Under the pieces are notes generated by a model. The model had not been told where the DNA came from, did not search any database, and was given only the letters and a program-made list of their open reading frames with translations. From Nodosilinea sp. FACHB-131 (lineage in GTDB: Bacteria > Cyanobacteriota > Cyanobacteriia > Phormidesmidales > Phormidesmidaceae): DNA of 64,000 nt. Within the stretch, counting starts at the first letter, position 1, and every line of letters starts with the position of its first letter. The position numbers and the translations under genes were made by a program. Below, piece after piece: positions 41,724 to 50,954 of the stretch. The DNA lies in NCBI RefSeq assembly GCF_014695395.1, contig NZ_JACJOF010000010.1:186001-250000 (forward strand). The letters are read 5' to 3'.

Positions 41724-42344
41724 ATGGAATGGCATGTGACCGATGCCCAAAGCCTGCGTGTGATTGACTCCGAAATTGGCGACCACAGCTTCTCGCCGTC
41801 GGAATACGAAATTGTGCGCCGGGTAATCTATGCCACCGCCGACTTTGCCTTCAAAGATCTCATTCATTTCTCTGACCAAGCGCTGCAGTCGGGGGCCGCA
41901 GCCCTAGCAGCCCGCACCACCATCATTGTCGATGTGCCCATGGTGCAGGTGGGCATTACCCCCTGCATTCAGAACACGTTTGCCAACCCGGTCTATTGCA
42001 GCATGGATGCTTTGACCCGCCCTCAGAAGGGCAAAAGTCAAGCCTCATGGGGGGTAGAAACCCTGGCCCAGCGCTACCCCGAAGGTGTCTTTGTGATCGG
42101 AGCTTCTGAGGCGGCCCTGTCTACCCTGGTAGACCTAATCGACGCCGAAAAGGTGCGCCCAGCCTTAGTAGTAGCCACCCCCGCCGGGTTCATCGAAACC
42201 GCCGTGCTCAAAGCCCGCCTGCAAGACACCATGGTGCCCCACGTCAGCATTAACGGTCGCAAAGGCAGCGCTGTGGTGGCCGCTGCGATCGTCAACGGCC
42301 TGGTTGACCTAGCCTGGCAGGCCTATGGCAAAGAGAGTCCCTAG
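41724..42344 (+). CDS. cobH: precorrin-8X methylmutase
   Basis: This encodes 206 residues of the CobH/CbiC family, which moves the C-11 methyl to C-12 to give hydrogenobyrinate (cobalamin pathway). Diagnostic motifs are IVDVPMVQVGITP, GNPKT-like VIGASEAAL, and VVATPAGFIETAVLKARL plus NGRKGSAVVAAAIVNGLV. A notable feature is RRVIYATADFAFKDL: many homologues have His where this has Tyr, the proposed catalytic position. No other cobalamin genes are in the window. The ATG lacks a strong ribosome site. Confidence 0.93.
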   Translation: MEWHVTDAQSLRVIDSEIGDHSFSPSEYEIVRRVIYATADFAFKDLIHFSDQALQSGAAALAARTTIIVDVPMVQVGITPCIQNTFANPVYCSMDALTRPQKGKSQASWGVETLAQRYPEGVFVIGASEAALSTLVDLIDAEKVRPALVVATPAGFIETAVLKARLQDTMVPHVSINGRKGSAVVAAAIVNGLVDLAWQAYGKESP

Positions 42345-42376
42345 GGAGTGCAGCAGATTTCGGGTGCAAGGTGCAG

Positions 42377-42415
42377 GGTACAGGGTATAAAGGCTATTCC
42401 CTTTAACCCTGTACC
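42377..42415. terminator. bidirectional hairpin between convergent genes
   Basis: GGTACAGGGTATAAAGG pairs with CCTTTAACCCTGTACC (16 bp with one bulged A), with a short loop. It sits between the stops of cobH and the pentapeptide-repeat gene and could terminate both transcripts; U-runs are weak. Confidence 0.55.
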
Positions 42416-42463
42416 TTCGGCCTTAAACCCTATACCCCACCTACCCTTGCCTAAAGCCACCAT

Positions 42464-43018
42464 TTAACAGTCGCGGTTCTCGATCGCGCCATCGGGCATG
42501 GTGGTATTGCAAAACCGCACCATGCTGCGGTTGACACCGCGTAGATTAGCGCCCTTGAGGTTGGCTCCTTTCATATTGGCGGACCCCAAGGTGACGCTGA
42601 GCATGACTGCACCACTCAGATTGGCATCGGTGAGGTTGGCGTCGGTGAGGTTGGCCTGGGTCATCTCCACGTTGGAGAGGTCAGCCCCAGAGAGATTTGC
42701 ATCGGGCAAGTTAGCGCCGTTCATTTGAGCCCCGGCTAGGTTAGCACCGCTGAGGTTGGCCCCTTCCATATCGCTGAGCATGAGGTTAGCTTTCCCCAGG
42801 TCAGCTCCGGCCAAATTGGCCCTAGTGAGCACCGCAATTTTGAGGTTGGCCCCAGTTAGATCGGCGTTGCTGAGCTCGGCCTCATTGAGAATGCACACCT
42901 GGCACTTTTTGGTTTCGAGCAGCTTTTGCACATCGTCGGGAATGGCGGCTTCGGCGGGGGCAAAGCTCAGGCTCCAGAGCATGAGGGCAAGGGCCAGCAT
43001 GGCCAGTAGGCGTTTCAT
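42464..43018 (-). CDS. exported pentapeptide-repeat protein
   Basis: This encodes 184 residues from the ATG at 43018. A signal peptide (LLAMLALALMLWSLSFAPAEA) is followed by KKCQVC, a CxxC pair near the mature N-terminus. About 20 pentapeptide units (A-[N/D]-L-x-x) then run from about residue 48 to 165: LSNADLTGANLKIAVLTRAN and so on, expected to form a right-handed quadrilateral beta-helix. A further Cys pair (RFCNTT...NRDC) caps the end. It is probably lumenal or periplasmic. Family roles vary (targeting, scaffold), so none is claimed. Confidence 0.93.
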   Translation of the reverse strand: MKRLLAMLALALMLWSLSFAPAEAAIPDDVQKLLETKKCQVCILNEAELSNADLTGANLKIAVLTRANLAGADLGKANLMLSDMEGANLSGANLAGAQMNGANLPDANLSGADLSNVEMTQANLTDANLTDANLSGAVMLSVTLGSANMKGANLKGANLRGVNRSMVRFCNTTMPDGAIENRDC

Positions 43019-43107
43019 AGTCAGCAACAATCCTGTAAGGCGGGTCTTGGTTATTCTCCCATTCAATGGGATACATAGGGGGCAACCGGAGCGGCTAAGC
43101 GACCTGG

Positions 43108-43851
43108 CTAAAAAGCCGATCGCCCCAACCAAAACAGCTCGGGCTGAGGGTTGTGGCGACAGGGGGGCCAGTAGCGCAGCGCCTCTGCATCGAGCTGGGG
43201 CGACGGCATCGGCAGATCTTGGGCCAGGCACAGATGGGCGATCGCCCGACCAAACTCGGCCCCGTGCCCTGGAATTCTCGCTATAGCGTGGGCTAGCTCA
43301 TGGGCCACCAGCCCCGGCCAGTCAGCGGGCACAATGCGGCCCGCATCAACCATCAGCGTAATGGGGGCAGAGCGATCGCCCATCAGGGCCGGTCTTTGAC
43401 CAACACGAAGCGTCCCGTTTGGAAAATTGCTCTCTATTGGGCTCGGCCCATCACAGCAAAACCCATCTACCCCGGCCTGGGGCGCGATCGGGGCCGCAAA
43501 GATTTGCATGTCGGGGGATGAGACCGTCTCAAAACACTCCAGCAGGTCGCGCAAAATGACGTTGAGCTGCTGGTTTACCCGGTGAATGTGCTGACCAATC
43601 CAGCTTAGGGCTTCCCCCGGGGGGTCGGCTACGTGGGCCAGAGCAATCCAGCGGGGTTCGACCGACAGGTCGCGCAGCAGGCCTAAATACTGTGTAGCCC
43701 GCACCACGGGGTCAGCGCCGCTAGCAGGGGCCTGCTGCCAATAGGCAGCCTGGTAAACCTGCTGATCAAAGCTAGAGGCATCGTTGGAACCTGGCTGGAA
43801 CGGAGGCTCGTTCCGATTCGGTTCCCGTTCGTGCTGCAAATCGCTGACCAT
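43108..43851 (-). CDS. hypothetical protein with HExxH-like metal site
   Basis: This encodes 247 residues from the ATG at 43851; an upstream start at 43926 is possible. A segment LVAHELAHAIARIPGHGAEF has HELAH plus a downstream H..E, close to the HExxH of zinc peptidases of the SprT or M48-like type. Other parts (AYWQQAPASGADPVVRATQY; HIHRVNQQLNVILRDLLECF) match no family I know. A metallopeptidase-like role is possible. It is divergent from the PHP gene, with a 278-bp A+T-rich spacer between them. Confidence 0.8.
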   Translation of the reverse strand: MVSDLQHEREPNRNEPPFQPGSNDASSFDQQVYQAAYWQQAPASGADPVVRATQYLGLLRDLSVEPRWIALAHVADPPGEALSWIGQHIHRVNQQLNVILRDLLECFETVSSPDMQIFAAPIAPQAGVDGFCCDGPSPIESNFPNGTLRVGQRPALMGDRSAPITLMVDAGRIVPADWPGLVAHELAHAIARIPGHGAEFGRAIAHLCLAQDLPMPSPQLDAEALRYWPPCRHNPQPELFWLGRSAF

Positions 43852-44129
43852 GGGTGAATAACTGAAAACCGGAGCAATAGGCAAAATTTTCCCACAGGAT
43901 CTCTGCGATCGGTAAGCGACGAACACTTTAAAACCGCTATTTTCGTTAGTCTAAATAGGAACTCAAGGCAATAGTTTGGGCATTGCCACCCCTCTGGCAT
44001 ACCAAATCTAGACCAAAAATCTATCCGAATAACAGTATCCAAAGCACAAAAATTTCCTCCGTCAACGGGGCAAAGTTATATATTTAATAAAGAACCTTTG
44101 GTAAAACGCAGCACTCCTCCCCACGATTC

Positions 44130-44867
44130 ATGGTTGCCACTCCTAGTCTCAGCACCTTTAGCCAGCGCCCCCGCAACGGGGACGCGGAAACGCTGAGAAA
44201 AATTTTCGCCGCTGTAGATGCAACCAGCTGCCCCTATACCTACAACTTTCACATGCACACCGCTTGCTCCGACGGCAAGCTCACCCCCGCTGGCCTCATG
44301 GAGCAGGTGGTCGATATTGGCCTCAGCGCCTTTGCTATCACTGACCACCACACCGTTAAGGGTTACCAGCAGGCCAAAGCCTGGCTGGAAGATTGGCAGT
44401 GGCGCCACCCTACTTCCCTCCGCAGCCGCCAGCGCGGCAAGGGTGGGGCTGTGCCGCGGCTATTTACCGGTGTAGAAATCACCGCTATTCTGGTTGAAAC
44501 CGAGGTGCACATTTTGGGCTATGGCTTTGCGCCCGGCCACGATGCGATCGAGCCCTACCTGCGGGGTTACGCGCCCCGAGGCGAGGCCAAGCTCGCGGTT
44601 GCTGTCATCGCAGCAATTCAAGCGGCAGGGGGCATTGCCGTGCTGGCTCACCCCGCCCGCTACCGCACCTCCGCTAAAACTCTGGTGCCCATCGCGGCGG
44701 CCCTCGGCATTGACGGGGTCGAAACCTACTACGCCTATGCCAACCCTGAACACTGGGCTCCCTGCCCCCGCCACACGCCCACCATTGAGCAATTGGCCCA
44801 AGACCACGGCCTGCTGACGACCTGCGGCACTGACACCCATGGGCCAAATCTGCTGCGGCGACTGTAG
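44130..44867 (+). CDS. PHP-domain phosphoesterase
   Basis: This encodes 245 residues. The PHP metal motifs are clear: FHMHTACSDGKLTP (HxH), AITDHHTVKGY (DHH), AVLAHPARYR (H) and CGTDTHGPNLL (DxH). Such proteins bind two or three metals and cleave phosphoester bonds in nucleotides or RNA (as in YciV/TrpH 5'-3' exonuclease of 3',5'-nucleoside bisphosphates). The size is slightly shorter than TrpH. The upstream spacer is A+T-rich (TATATATTTAATAAAG) and holds its promoter. Confidence 0.93.
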   Translation: MVATPSLSTFSQRPRNGDAETLRKIFAAVDATSCPYTYNFHMHTACSDGKLTPAGLMEQVVDIGLSAFAITDHHTVKGYQQAKAWLEDWQWRHPTSLRSRQRGKGGAVPRLFTGVEITAILVETEVHILGYGFAPGHDAIEPYLRGYAPRGEAKLAVAVIAAIQAAGGIAVLAHPARYRTSAKTLVPIAAALGIDGVETYYAYANPEHWAPCPRHTPTIEQLAQDHGLLTTCGTDTHGPNLLRRL

Positions 44868-45064
44868 GTAGCTAGGGGCAACTACGCTGTGCTCAAATAT
44901 GCAATCGAGCGTAACATTGAGCGGCAAGCAGCCCGTTACGTCCTGGTGCAGCAAACTACCTAAAAGGCCTGCCCGCACCACGATCGGGGAACAGGTAGTC
45001 GATCGCAGCGCGGCGAAAGCTGAGCAGGTCATAGCCTGAGGAATGCGCCCTGGGCGATCGCCAA

Positions 45065-45676
45065 CTACCGCCGAAACACGAACAAGTTGCCTGTAGCACC
45101 GCGCCCAAACCGTAGATCTTCATCCAGATAGGACGTGATCCACAGCGCCTCTTGGCGAAGGAATTCGAGCACCGGCACGGTAATTTGGGGCAGGTGCAGT
45201 CCAGCAATCCCCAACAGACGAGTGGCCTGCACCGTGAAGGCCCCAAAGCTAACGCGGGCGCTTTCGCCTTCTTCGTAGGGCTTCCAAATGCCCTGGGCCG
45301 TGGCGGTGAGTTCGCCAAAGAAGGGTAGGGACAGCACAGCGCCATTTTCGGTGGCAATGCCAGCCCCGCTGCCCTCGGAGTCGGTCAGCCGTTGCCACAC
45401 GCGCTGAATGCTTACCGGCAAAGGAAACTGCCGCCCTATCCGCCGCGTGACTACCGTGCCCCGCGAGGCATAGACCAGGGCCCAGGAGCCCAGCAGCATG
45501 GGCCAGTGCTCAGGCCGTAGGGGCTGGTCAATGGGGTTCAGGGCTTCCAGTTCGCAGATGATTTGGTCGATGGCAGGATGCTCTACAGGCAAAATAGCAT
45601 CTTCGATTTCTAAAGCGTCAATGCTCTGGAGCAGCTGAGTTTTAAGCTGATGGCGGCGAGTCTGAAGAGGAGTCAT
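45065..45676 (-). CDS. PAP/fibrillin family protein
   Basis: This encodes 203 residues. The opening TPLQTRRHQLKTQLLQSIDA with later ALNPIDQPLRPEHWPMLLGS and WALVYASRGTVVTRRI, plus LLGIAGLHLPQITVPVLEFL and SYLDEDLRFGRGATGNLFVF, matches plastid lipid-associated protein (PAP/fibrillin), a lipocalin-like fold of thylakoids and plastoglobules. The function in cyanobacteria is stress-related lipid binding by analogy. It stands alone, with 66 bp to glcF upstream on the same strand. Confidence 0.9.
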   Translation of the reverse strand: MTPLQTRRHQLKTQLLQSIDALEIEDAILPVEHPAIDQIICELEALNPIDQPLRPEHWPMLLGSWALVYASRGTVVTRRIGRQFPLPVSIQRVWQRLTDSEGSGAGIATENGAVLSLPFFGELTATAQGIWKPYEEGESARVSFGAFTVQATRLLGIAGLHLPQITVPVLEFLRQEALWITSYLDEDLRFGRGATGNLFVFRR

Positions 45677-45742
45677 TGCAGCAGGAAAATGAGGGGAGTG
45701 GGGAGCCTATGTAGGCTGAGAATCTTAGGATACCCGGCAAAG

Positions 45743-47116
45743 TCAAACAGACTTCTCCAACGGCAGCGGCAGATTGCGAATTGAAAAATCGAGCAGCTCC
45801 ATGGGGTGAAAGAGCGGCACCGATCGCGCCTGCCCAGCCATGTGCTGCTGAATTTGCAGCGAGCAGCCGGGGTTTGGGGAGGCGACCAGGGCCGCGCCGG
45901 TATTCAGCAGATTTTTTACCTTCATCTGGCCTAGCTCTGCCGCCACGTCAGGGTGCAGCATGTTGTAGACTCCGGCGCTGCCGCAGCAGAGGGCGGCATC
46001 AATGGGTTCTCGCAGGGTGACGCCGGGAATTTGTTTGAGTAGTTGGCGGGGCTGAAGACTGATTTTTTGGCCGTGGAGCAGGTGGCAGGCGTCTTGATAG
46101 ACGATGGGCAGAGCGCCTGAGGTGATGGGGTGCAGTGGCGTTGTCAGCCCCACCTGGGCGAGAAATTCTTGCACATCGCGGACTTTGGCCACAAAGGCTT
46201 TGGCGCGATCGCGATACTCCGGGTCATCCTGCAAGATATGGTGGTACTCCTTCAGGGTATGGCCGCAGCCAGCCGCGTTGATCACCACGTAATCGACCTC
46301 GGCCGCCTCGAAGCAGTCGATCATGCGGCGGGCCAGGGTTTGGGCCTGAGCCGCTTGCCCCTGGTGGGCGGGTAGCGCCGCGCAGCACCCCTGCTCGTGG
46401 GGAATCACCACCTCGCAACCGTTGGCGCTGAGCACCCGCGCCGTCGCCGCATTCACATCTGAGAAAAATACGCGCTGCACACAGCCCAGCACCATGCCCA
46501 CCCGGTAGCGCTGTTCGCCCACTGCCGGAATCAGTTCGGGCAGGTCATCTTGAAAGCTCTCGGCGGTGATTGGGGGCAGCAGCGATTCCATGGCCGCCAG
46601 GCTGGGGGATAGTTTGGCTAGCAGCCCGGTTTTCTGCACCAGCTGAGAAATCCCCAGCTTTTGGTAAAGGTACAGGGGACCGGCCATTGCCCGCAGCCGG
46701 GTGGGATAGGGGAACAGGCTGAAGATCAGCGATCGCACCAATCGTTCTGGCAGCGATCGCTCATGGTTGCGCTCCACCTGGGGTCGCACCGCTGCAATTA
46801 GCTGGTCGTACTGCACTCCGGAAGGGCAGGCGGTGGTGCAGGCCAGGCAGCCCAGGCAGGAGTCAAAATGCTTTGCCGAAGTAGCCGACAGGGGCGCTTC
46901 GCCCGTGTTGATGGCGTCCATCAAATAAATGCGGCCCCGAGGTGAGTCCATTTCGGTGCCGAGCACGCGGTAGCTGGGGCAGGTGGTGAGGCAAAACCCG
47001 CAGTGCACACAGGCATCAATCAGCTTGGGGTCGGGGGGATGTTGGGCATCAAACCCGTCAGCAACACTGGCAGCGGTGGGCCAAGCGGCGGGCGCTGAAG
47101 ACTCTGAGGTCGTCAT
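45743..47116 (-). CDS. glcF: glycolate oxidase iron-sulfur subunit GlcF
   Basis: This encodes 457 residues from the ATG at 47116; the GTG at 47161 would add 15 unneeded residues. Two 4Fe-4S motifs are present: CVHCGFCLTTCPSYRVLGTE and CLGCLACTTACPSGVQY. Two CCG domains follow (EQGCCAALPAHQGQ and ALCCGSAGVYNML), as in GlcF/HdrB. The subunit passes electrons from glycolate to the quinone pool in photorespiration. Its partner glcE is 41 kb away in the same window. The PAP/fibrillin gene 66 bp downstream may share its transcript. Confidence 0.95.
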   Translation of the reverse strand: MTTSESSAPAAWPTAASVADGFDAQHPPDPKLIDACVHCGFCLTTCPSYRVLGTEMDSPRGRIYLMDAINTGEAPLSATSAKHFDSCLGCLACTTACPSGVQYDQLIAAVRPQVERNHERSLPERLVRSLIFSLFPYPTRLRAMAGPLYLYQKLGISQLVQKTGLLAKLSPSLAAMESLLPPITAESFQDDLPELIPAVGEQRYRVGMVLGCVQRVFFSDVNAATARVLSANGCEVVIPHEQGCCAALPAHQGQAAQAQTLARRMIDCFEAAEVDYVVINAAGCGHTLKEYHHILQDDPEYRDRAKAFVAKVRDVQEFLAQVGLTTPLHPITSGALPIVYQDACHLLHGQKISLQPRQLLKQIPGVTLREPIDAALCCGSAGVYNMLHPDVAAELGQMKVKNLLNTGAALVASPNPGCSLQIQQHMAGQARSVPLFHPMELLDFSIRNLPLPLEKSV

Positions 47117-47256
47117 GGAAACGTGGGTAAGGGCTGCTTTCAGCCTAGCGCGATTGCCCACCGAATAACCTTAGGGCAGCGAAGATCCCGCAATGATGAG
47201 CGTAGGGATAGGCTTAGGAGATCGGGTGGGAGATCTCTCAAATTTCTTCTGGGAAA

Positions 47257-47359
47257 ATTGCCTTAAAAAGCTCTCTTAGAAAGGGGTAGGCCTTTGAAGA
47301 TCCACTGGGTTTCTGCTAAAGGAATTGCCTTAAAAAGCCCCCTTAGAGCGGGGGCAGGC
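47257..47359 (-). terminator. two tandem terminator-like repeats
   Basis: The sequence ATTGCCTTAAAAAGC occurs at 47257 and again at 47324, each followed by a CTTAGA stretch. The second copy carries a clear intrinsic terminator on the minus strand: arms GCCCCC and GGGGGC (47337-47355), then TTTTT. It lies 26 bp after the FMN reductase stop. The first copy has a weaker version, so this is a duplicated unit. Confidence 0.65.
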
Positions 47360-47380
47360 ATGGTAACTAGAAGACTAGGT

Positions 47381-47926
47381 TTAATCCACCCCGCGCAGCT
47401 TGCGGGTGTTGTCGTAAAGACTTTGGGCGAGACCATCGAGGCGTTGAGAAAGCCTTTCATCTACGATCTTGCCCTGATCGTCGAAGGCTTGCCAAGCCTG
47501 GCCGATCGCCACCTGTTCGGGCACCACCCAGGTGTGCACCCAGCGCAGAATGGTGCGCAGATCGTTGAGGGCGTTATTGTTGGACTGACCACCGAGAATG
47601 CTGACTGCCCCAGCTACTTTGCCGTCGAGCTGGTCAAAGCTCATTAGGTCTAGGGCGTTCTTCAGCACGCCGCTGACGCTGCCGTGGTACTCGGGGGTAA
47701 CCAGCACAAAGCCGTCAGCTTCAAGAAACGCCTGGCGCAAACGCTCTACGTCAGGGTGATCAGGATAATCTTTGCCGCCGTGACAGAGGGGCAGGTTCAT
47801 CTCGCGTAGGTCGAGTTGCTCAACGTCAGCTCCGAGGGCGCCAAGGCGATCGCATACCAGCCCCAGCGCCAGCTGACTATAGGAATTGGGCCGCAAACTA
47901 CCAGCGATACCGACAAACTTCACCAC
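47381..47926 (-). CDS. NAD(P)H-dependent FMN reductase
   Basis: This encodes 181 residues, start GTG. It has the flavodoxin-like fold of NADPH-dependent FMN reductases: IAGSLRPNSYSQLALGL is the phosphate-binding loop for FMN, LVTPEYHGSVSGVLKNALD carries the family hallmark, and SILGGQSNNNALND is the second loop. These enzymes reduce FMN or quinones and chromate. An A+T-rich promoter stretch precedes it. It is followed by the duplicated terminator unit. Confidence 0.93.
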   Translation of the reverse strand: MVKFVGIAGSLRPNSYSQLALGLVCDRLGALGADVEQLDLREMNLPLCHGGKDYPDHPDVERLRQAFLEADGFVLVTPEYHGSVSGVLKNALDLMSFDQLDGKVAGAVSILGGQSNNNALNDLRTILRWVHTWVVPEQVAIGQAWQAFDDQGKIVDERLSQRLDGLAQSLYDNTRKLRGVD

Positions 47927-48196
47927 TGCATACCTCCTGCTCGCTTAAGCATAATCGTAATGACTTCAGGTTAATAAGGATTGTCACGATTTGTCAACTA
48001 GCCCACGCTCTCTCGATCAGCTTTGCTAAGGCTCTTCTCAATAAAACGTCCTCCAACAAAACGGCCATGCCCCACGGTTAATCGGCTATAGTGACGGCAA
48101 ATTACCCCGCCGGTTGCCTTGGGCAAACCCTCACCAAATTCCCTCGAATGCGTTCGAGCCGTTGGCCCGCCGCTGGCGACCCCGGCTGCCGTTCCC

Positions 48197-49162
48197 TTGA
48201 GCCCGCTCACCATTGGGGGCGAAATAATTCCATTGGGTAAGCGGGTGCGGCTCGACCTGCCAGTGGCTCGCCTGACTACCGGCACCATGATGTCGCTGCC
48301 GGTGACGGTGATCAGCGGCAAAAAGCCGGGGCCGCGCCTCTGGCTCAGTGCCGCCATTCACGGCGACGAGCTCAACGGGGTCGACGTCATTCGCCGGATT
48401 GCTAAGTCGCTTAGGCCCAATCGCCTAGCTGGATCAGTGATTGCGGTGCCGGTGGTGAACATTTTTGGCCTGCTAGAACAGTCCCGCTACCTGCCCGATC
48501 GCCGCGATCTCAACCGCTCGTTTCCCGGCTCTAGCCGAGGGTCGATGGCCAGCCGGCTAGCGGCCCTGTTTATGCGGGAGGTGGTCAGTCAGTGCACCCA
48601 TGGCATTGACCTGCACACGGCTGCAATTCACCGAGTTAACCTGCCCCAGGTGCGGGCCGACCTCAACGATCCGGCCACCTACGATTTTGCCAAAGCCTTT
48701 GGGGCTCCAGTTATCATCCACGCCTCCCACCGCGATGGCTCCTTGCGCCAAGCCGCCGCTAAACGCCACATTCCCACGCTGCTCTACGAAGCGGGCGAGG
48801 CGCTGCGATTCGACGAATCGGCAATTCAAACCGGGGTTAATGGCATTTACCGGGTGATGGCCTACCTAGGCATGTATACGCCGCCAGCCATGGACCAGCC
48901 ATCGACGTTAGAAGTGCGAGAGACTCGCTGGGTCCGTGCCTCTCGCGGCGGCATCTGGCACCGATCGGTTTCCCTGGGCGATGAAGTCAAGCAGCGCCAG
49001 CCCCTGGGCTTTATCAGCGATACCTTTGGCGACAAGCCGGTGCAGGTGCGTAGCCCCATGGCAGGTATTGTGATTGGCCACAGCCAAAACCCGTTGGTCA
49101 ACCAGGGCGATGCTCTGGTTCACGTCGCCAGCGTCAAGGCAGCGATCGAGCAAGAACAGTAG
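48197..49162 (+). CDS. succinylglutamate desuccinylase/aspartoacylase-like protein
   Basis: This encodes about 321 residues from a TTG at 48197 (LSPLTIGGEIIPLGKRVRL); a TTG at 48119 would add 26. The zinc carboxypeptidase-like (M14-family AstE/AspA) motif AAIHGDELNG provides His and Glu ligands, RDLNRSFPG binds the substrate, GIDLHTAAI gives the third ligand, and LLYEAGEALRFDE holds the general base. A C-terminal beta domain (RSPMAGIVIGHSQNPLVNQG) resembles a biotinyl-type hammerhead. Substrates are N-acylated amino acids in the family; none can be named here. Confidence 0.9.
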   Translation: MSPLTIGGEIIPLGKRVRLDLPVARLTTGTMMSLPVTVISGKKPGPRLWLSAAIHGDELNGVDVIRRIAKSLRPNRLAGSVIAVPVVNIFGLLEQSRYLPDRRDLNRSFPGSSRGSMASRLAALFMREVVSQCTHGIDLHTAAIHRVNLPQVRADLNDPATYDFAKAFGAPVIIHASHRDGSLRQAAAKRHIPTLLYEAGEALRFDESAIQTGVNGIYRVMAYLGMYTPPAMDQPSTLEVRETRWVRASRGGIWHRSVSLGDEVKQRQPLGFISDTFGDKPVQVRSPMAGIVIGHSQNPLVNQGDALVHVASVKAAIEQEQ

Positions 49163-49198
49163 GATGAGCACAGCGACGCCCGCCCATCCCGCTAGACC

Positions 49199-50914
49199 AT
49201 GCAGCGATTTACCCAGCTTTTTTCGGATATAGATGCGACCACCTCGACCAATGAGAAGGTGCGATCGCTGCAAGCCTACTTTCAAGAGGCCGAACCCGCC
49301 GACAAAGTCTGGGCGCTCTACCTGCTGCTGGGCAAAACCCGCCGCCGCCTGGTGACCTCGCGGACGCTGCGGGACGTATTCTTGCAGATTTCCGATATTC
49401 CCGAGTGGTTGTTTAAGGACTGCTACGCCCAGGTGGGCGACTCAGCGGAGGTGATTGCGCTGCTGCTGCGGGATGTGGATCTGCCCGGCCAGTCCTTGGC
49501 GGCTGGGGTTTCTAAAGCAGAGGGCAGCCAAACTAGCAATGTTTCCGCTAGGGGCGCCCAGCCCTCCCAGGTTGATGCCGATCGCCAACCCCAGGCCGGT
49601 CGACCCCCCTCTGTTTCGCTGCACCAGTGGATGGAGGACATTATTCCCATGTATAAAGCCATGGAGACCGACGATGAACGGCGCGATTTGATCGTCTCCT
49701 GGTGGGCGGCGCTAGACAATACCGGGATCTTTGTACTCAACAAGATTCTCACTGGAGCCTTTCGGGTCGGTGCATCGGCAAAGCTGGTGATCAAGGGCCT
49801 CGCTGCTGCCACGGGTGTTTCTGAAGCCGTGCTGGCCCACCGGCTAATGGGCGACTTTAGCCCCACGGTCGAGTTCTACACCAGCCTGACCAGTGAAGCA
49901 GCCACGCAAAATGCTCCCAGCCAGCCCTACCCGTTCTTTTTGGCCACCTCTCTGGACGAAGAAAAATTTCAGGGCGAGGACTGCTCCCGCTGGCGGGCGG
50001 AGTGGAAGTGGGATGGCATTCGCGCCCAGGTGATTAAGCGGGCCGACCAGGTATTTGTCTGGTCGCGGGGCGAAGACCTGGTCACAGACCAGTTTCCGGA
50101 AGTGGAGGCGATGATGGCCACCTTCCCCAACGGCATTGTGATGGATGGGGAAATTCTCTGTTGGCAAGACGGCATGCCGCTGTCGTTTAACCACCTGCAA
50201 AAGCGCCTAGGCCGCAAGAAAGTCAGCAAAAAGGTAATGGAAGATAGCCCTGTCCACTTCATCGCCTACGACCTGCTGGAGTACGGCGGCATCGATATTC
50301 GGGAGAAAAGCTGGAGCGATCGCACCCAGTCGCTCTCCACTCTGCTGGCTGTGCACACCGCCCCCAACCTGCATCAGTCTGTGCCCCTTGAGTTTCAGTC
50401 CTTTACCGAACTGGCGACCCTGCGCCAAAACTCGCGCCAGCAGGGGGCCGAGGGGCTGGTGGTGAAGGCAATCGACAGCCCCTACCTGGTGGGCCGCAAG
50501 CGCGGCTACTGGTGGAAGTATAAGGTTGAGCCGATGAGCCTGGATGCGGTGCTGATCTACGCCCAGGCGGGCAGTGGCAAGCGGGCCAACCTCTTCACCG
50601 ACTATACCTTTGCCCTCTGGCAGGGCGATACGCTGGTGCCCTTCGCCAAAGCCTACAGCGGGCTGGATAATGCCGAGATTGACGCGCTGGATAAATGGAT
50701 TCGTCGCCACACGACGGAGCGGTTTGGACCGGTGCGATCGGTGGAGCCGATTCACGTATTCGAGATTGGCTTTGAGGGCATTGCCGCATCGACCCGCCAC
50801 AAGTCGGGTATTTCGGTGCGTTTTCCCCGCATTCTGCGCTGGCGAAAGGATAAACCTGCCGCCGAAGCCGATACCCTAGAGTCGGCTAGGGAGTTGTTAG
50901 CGACCTTTGGATGA
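49199..50914 (+). CDS. ATP-dependent DNA ligase
   Basis: This encodes 571 residues. Motif I EWKWDGIRAQV carries the nucleotidyl lysine (Lys270), preceded by an N-terminal helical DNA-binding domain. Motif III is FIAYDLLEYGGIDIR, motif IIIa is MDGEILCW, motif IV is GLVVKAIDSPY and motif V is WWKYKVEP. An OB domain closes the protein (FEIGFEGIAASTRH, then SVRFPRILRWRKDK). It seals nicks using ATP; NAD-dependent LigA is the usual bacterial replicative ligase. In many bacteria this type sits next to a helicase or exonuclease gene, but here it stands alone 36 bp after the AspA-like gene. Confidence 0.95.
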   Translation: MQRFTQLFSDIDATTSTNEKVRSLQAYFQEAEPADKVWALYLLLGKTRRRLVTSRTLRDVFLQISDIPEWLFKDCYAQVGDSAEVIALLLRDVDLPGQSLAAGVSKAEGSQTSNVSARGAQPSQVDADRQPQAGRPPSVSLHQWMEDIIPMYKAMETDDERRDLIVSWWAALDNTGIFVLNKILTGAFRVGASAKLVIKGLAAATGVSEAVLAHRLMGDFSPTVEFYTSLTSEAATQNAPSQPYPFFLATSLDEEKFQGEDCSRWRAEWKWDGIRAQVIKRADQVFVWSRGEDLVTDQFPEVEAMMATFPNGIVMDGEILCWQDGMPLSFNHLQKRLGRKKVSKKVMEDSPVHFIAYDLLEYGGIDIREKSWSDRTQSLSTLLAVHTAPNLHQSVPLEFQSFTELATLRQNSRQQGAEGLVVKAIDSPYLVGRKRGYWWKYKVEPMSLDAVLIYAQAGSGKRANLFTDYTFALWQGDTLVPFAKAYSGLDNAEIDALDKWIRRHTTERFGPVRSVEPIHVFEIGFEGIAASTRHKSGISVRFPRILRWRKDKPAAEADTLESARELLATFG

Positions 50915-50954
50915 GCAACCTCGGGCCGAATCGGTGACGTGTCGCAAACAACCA

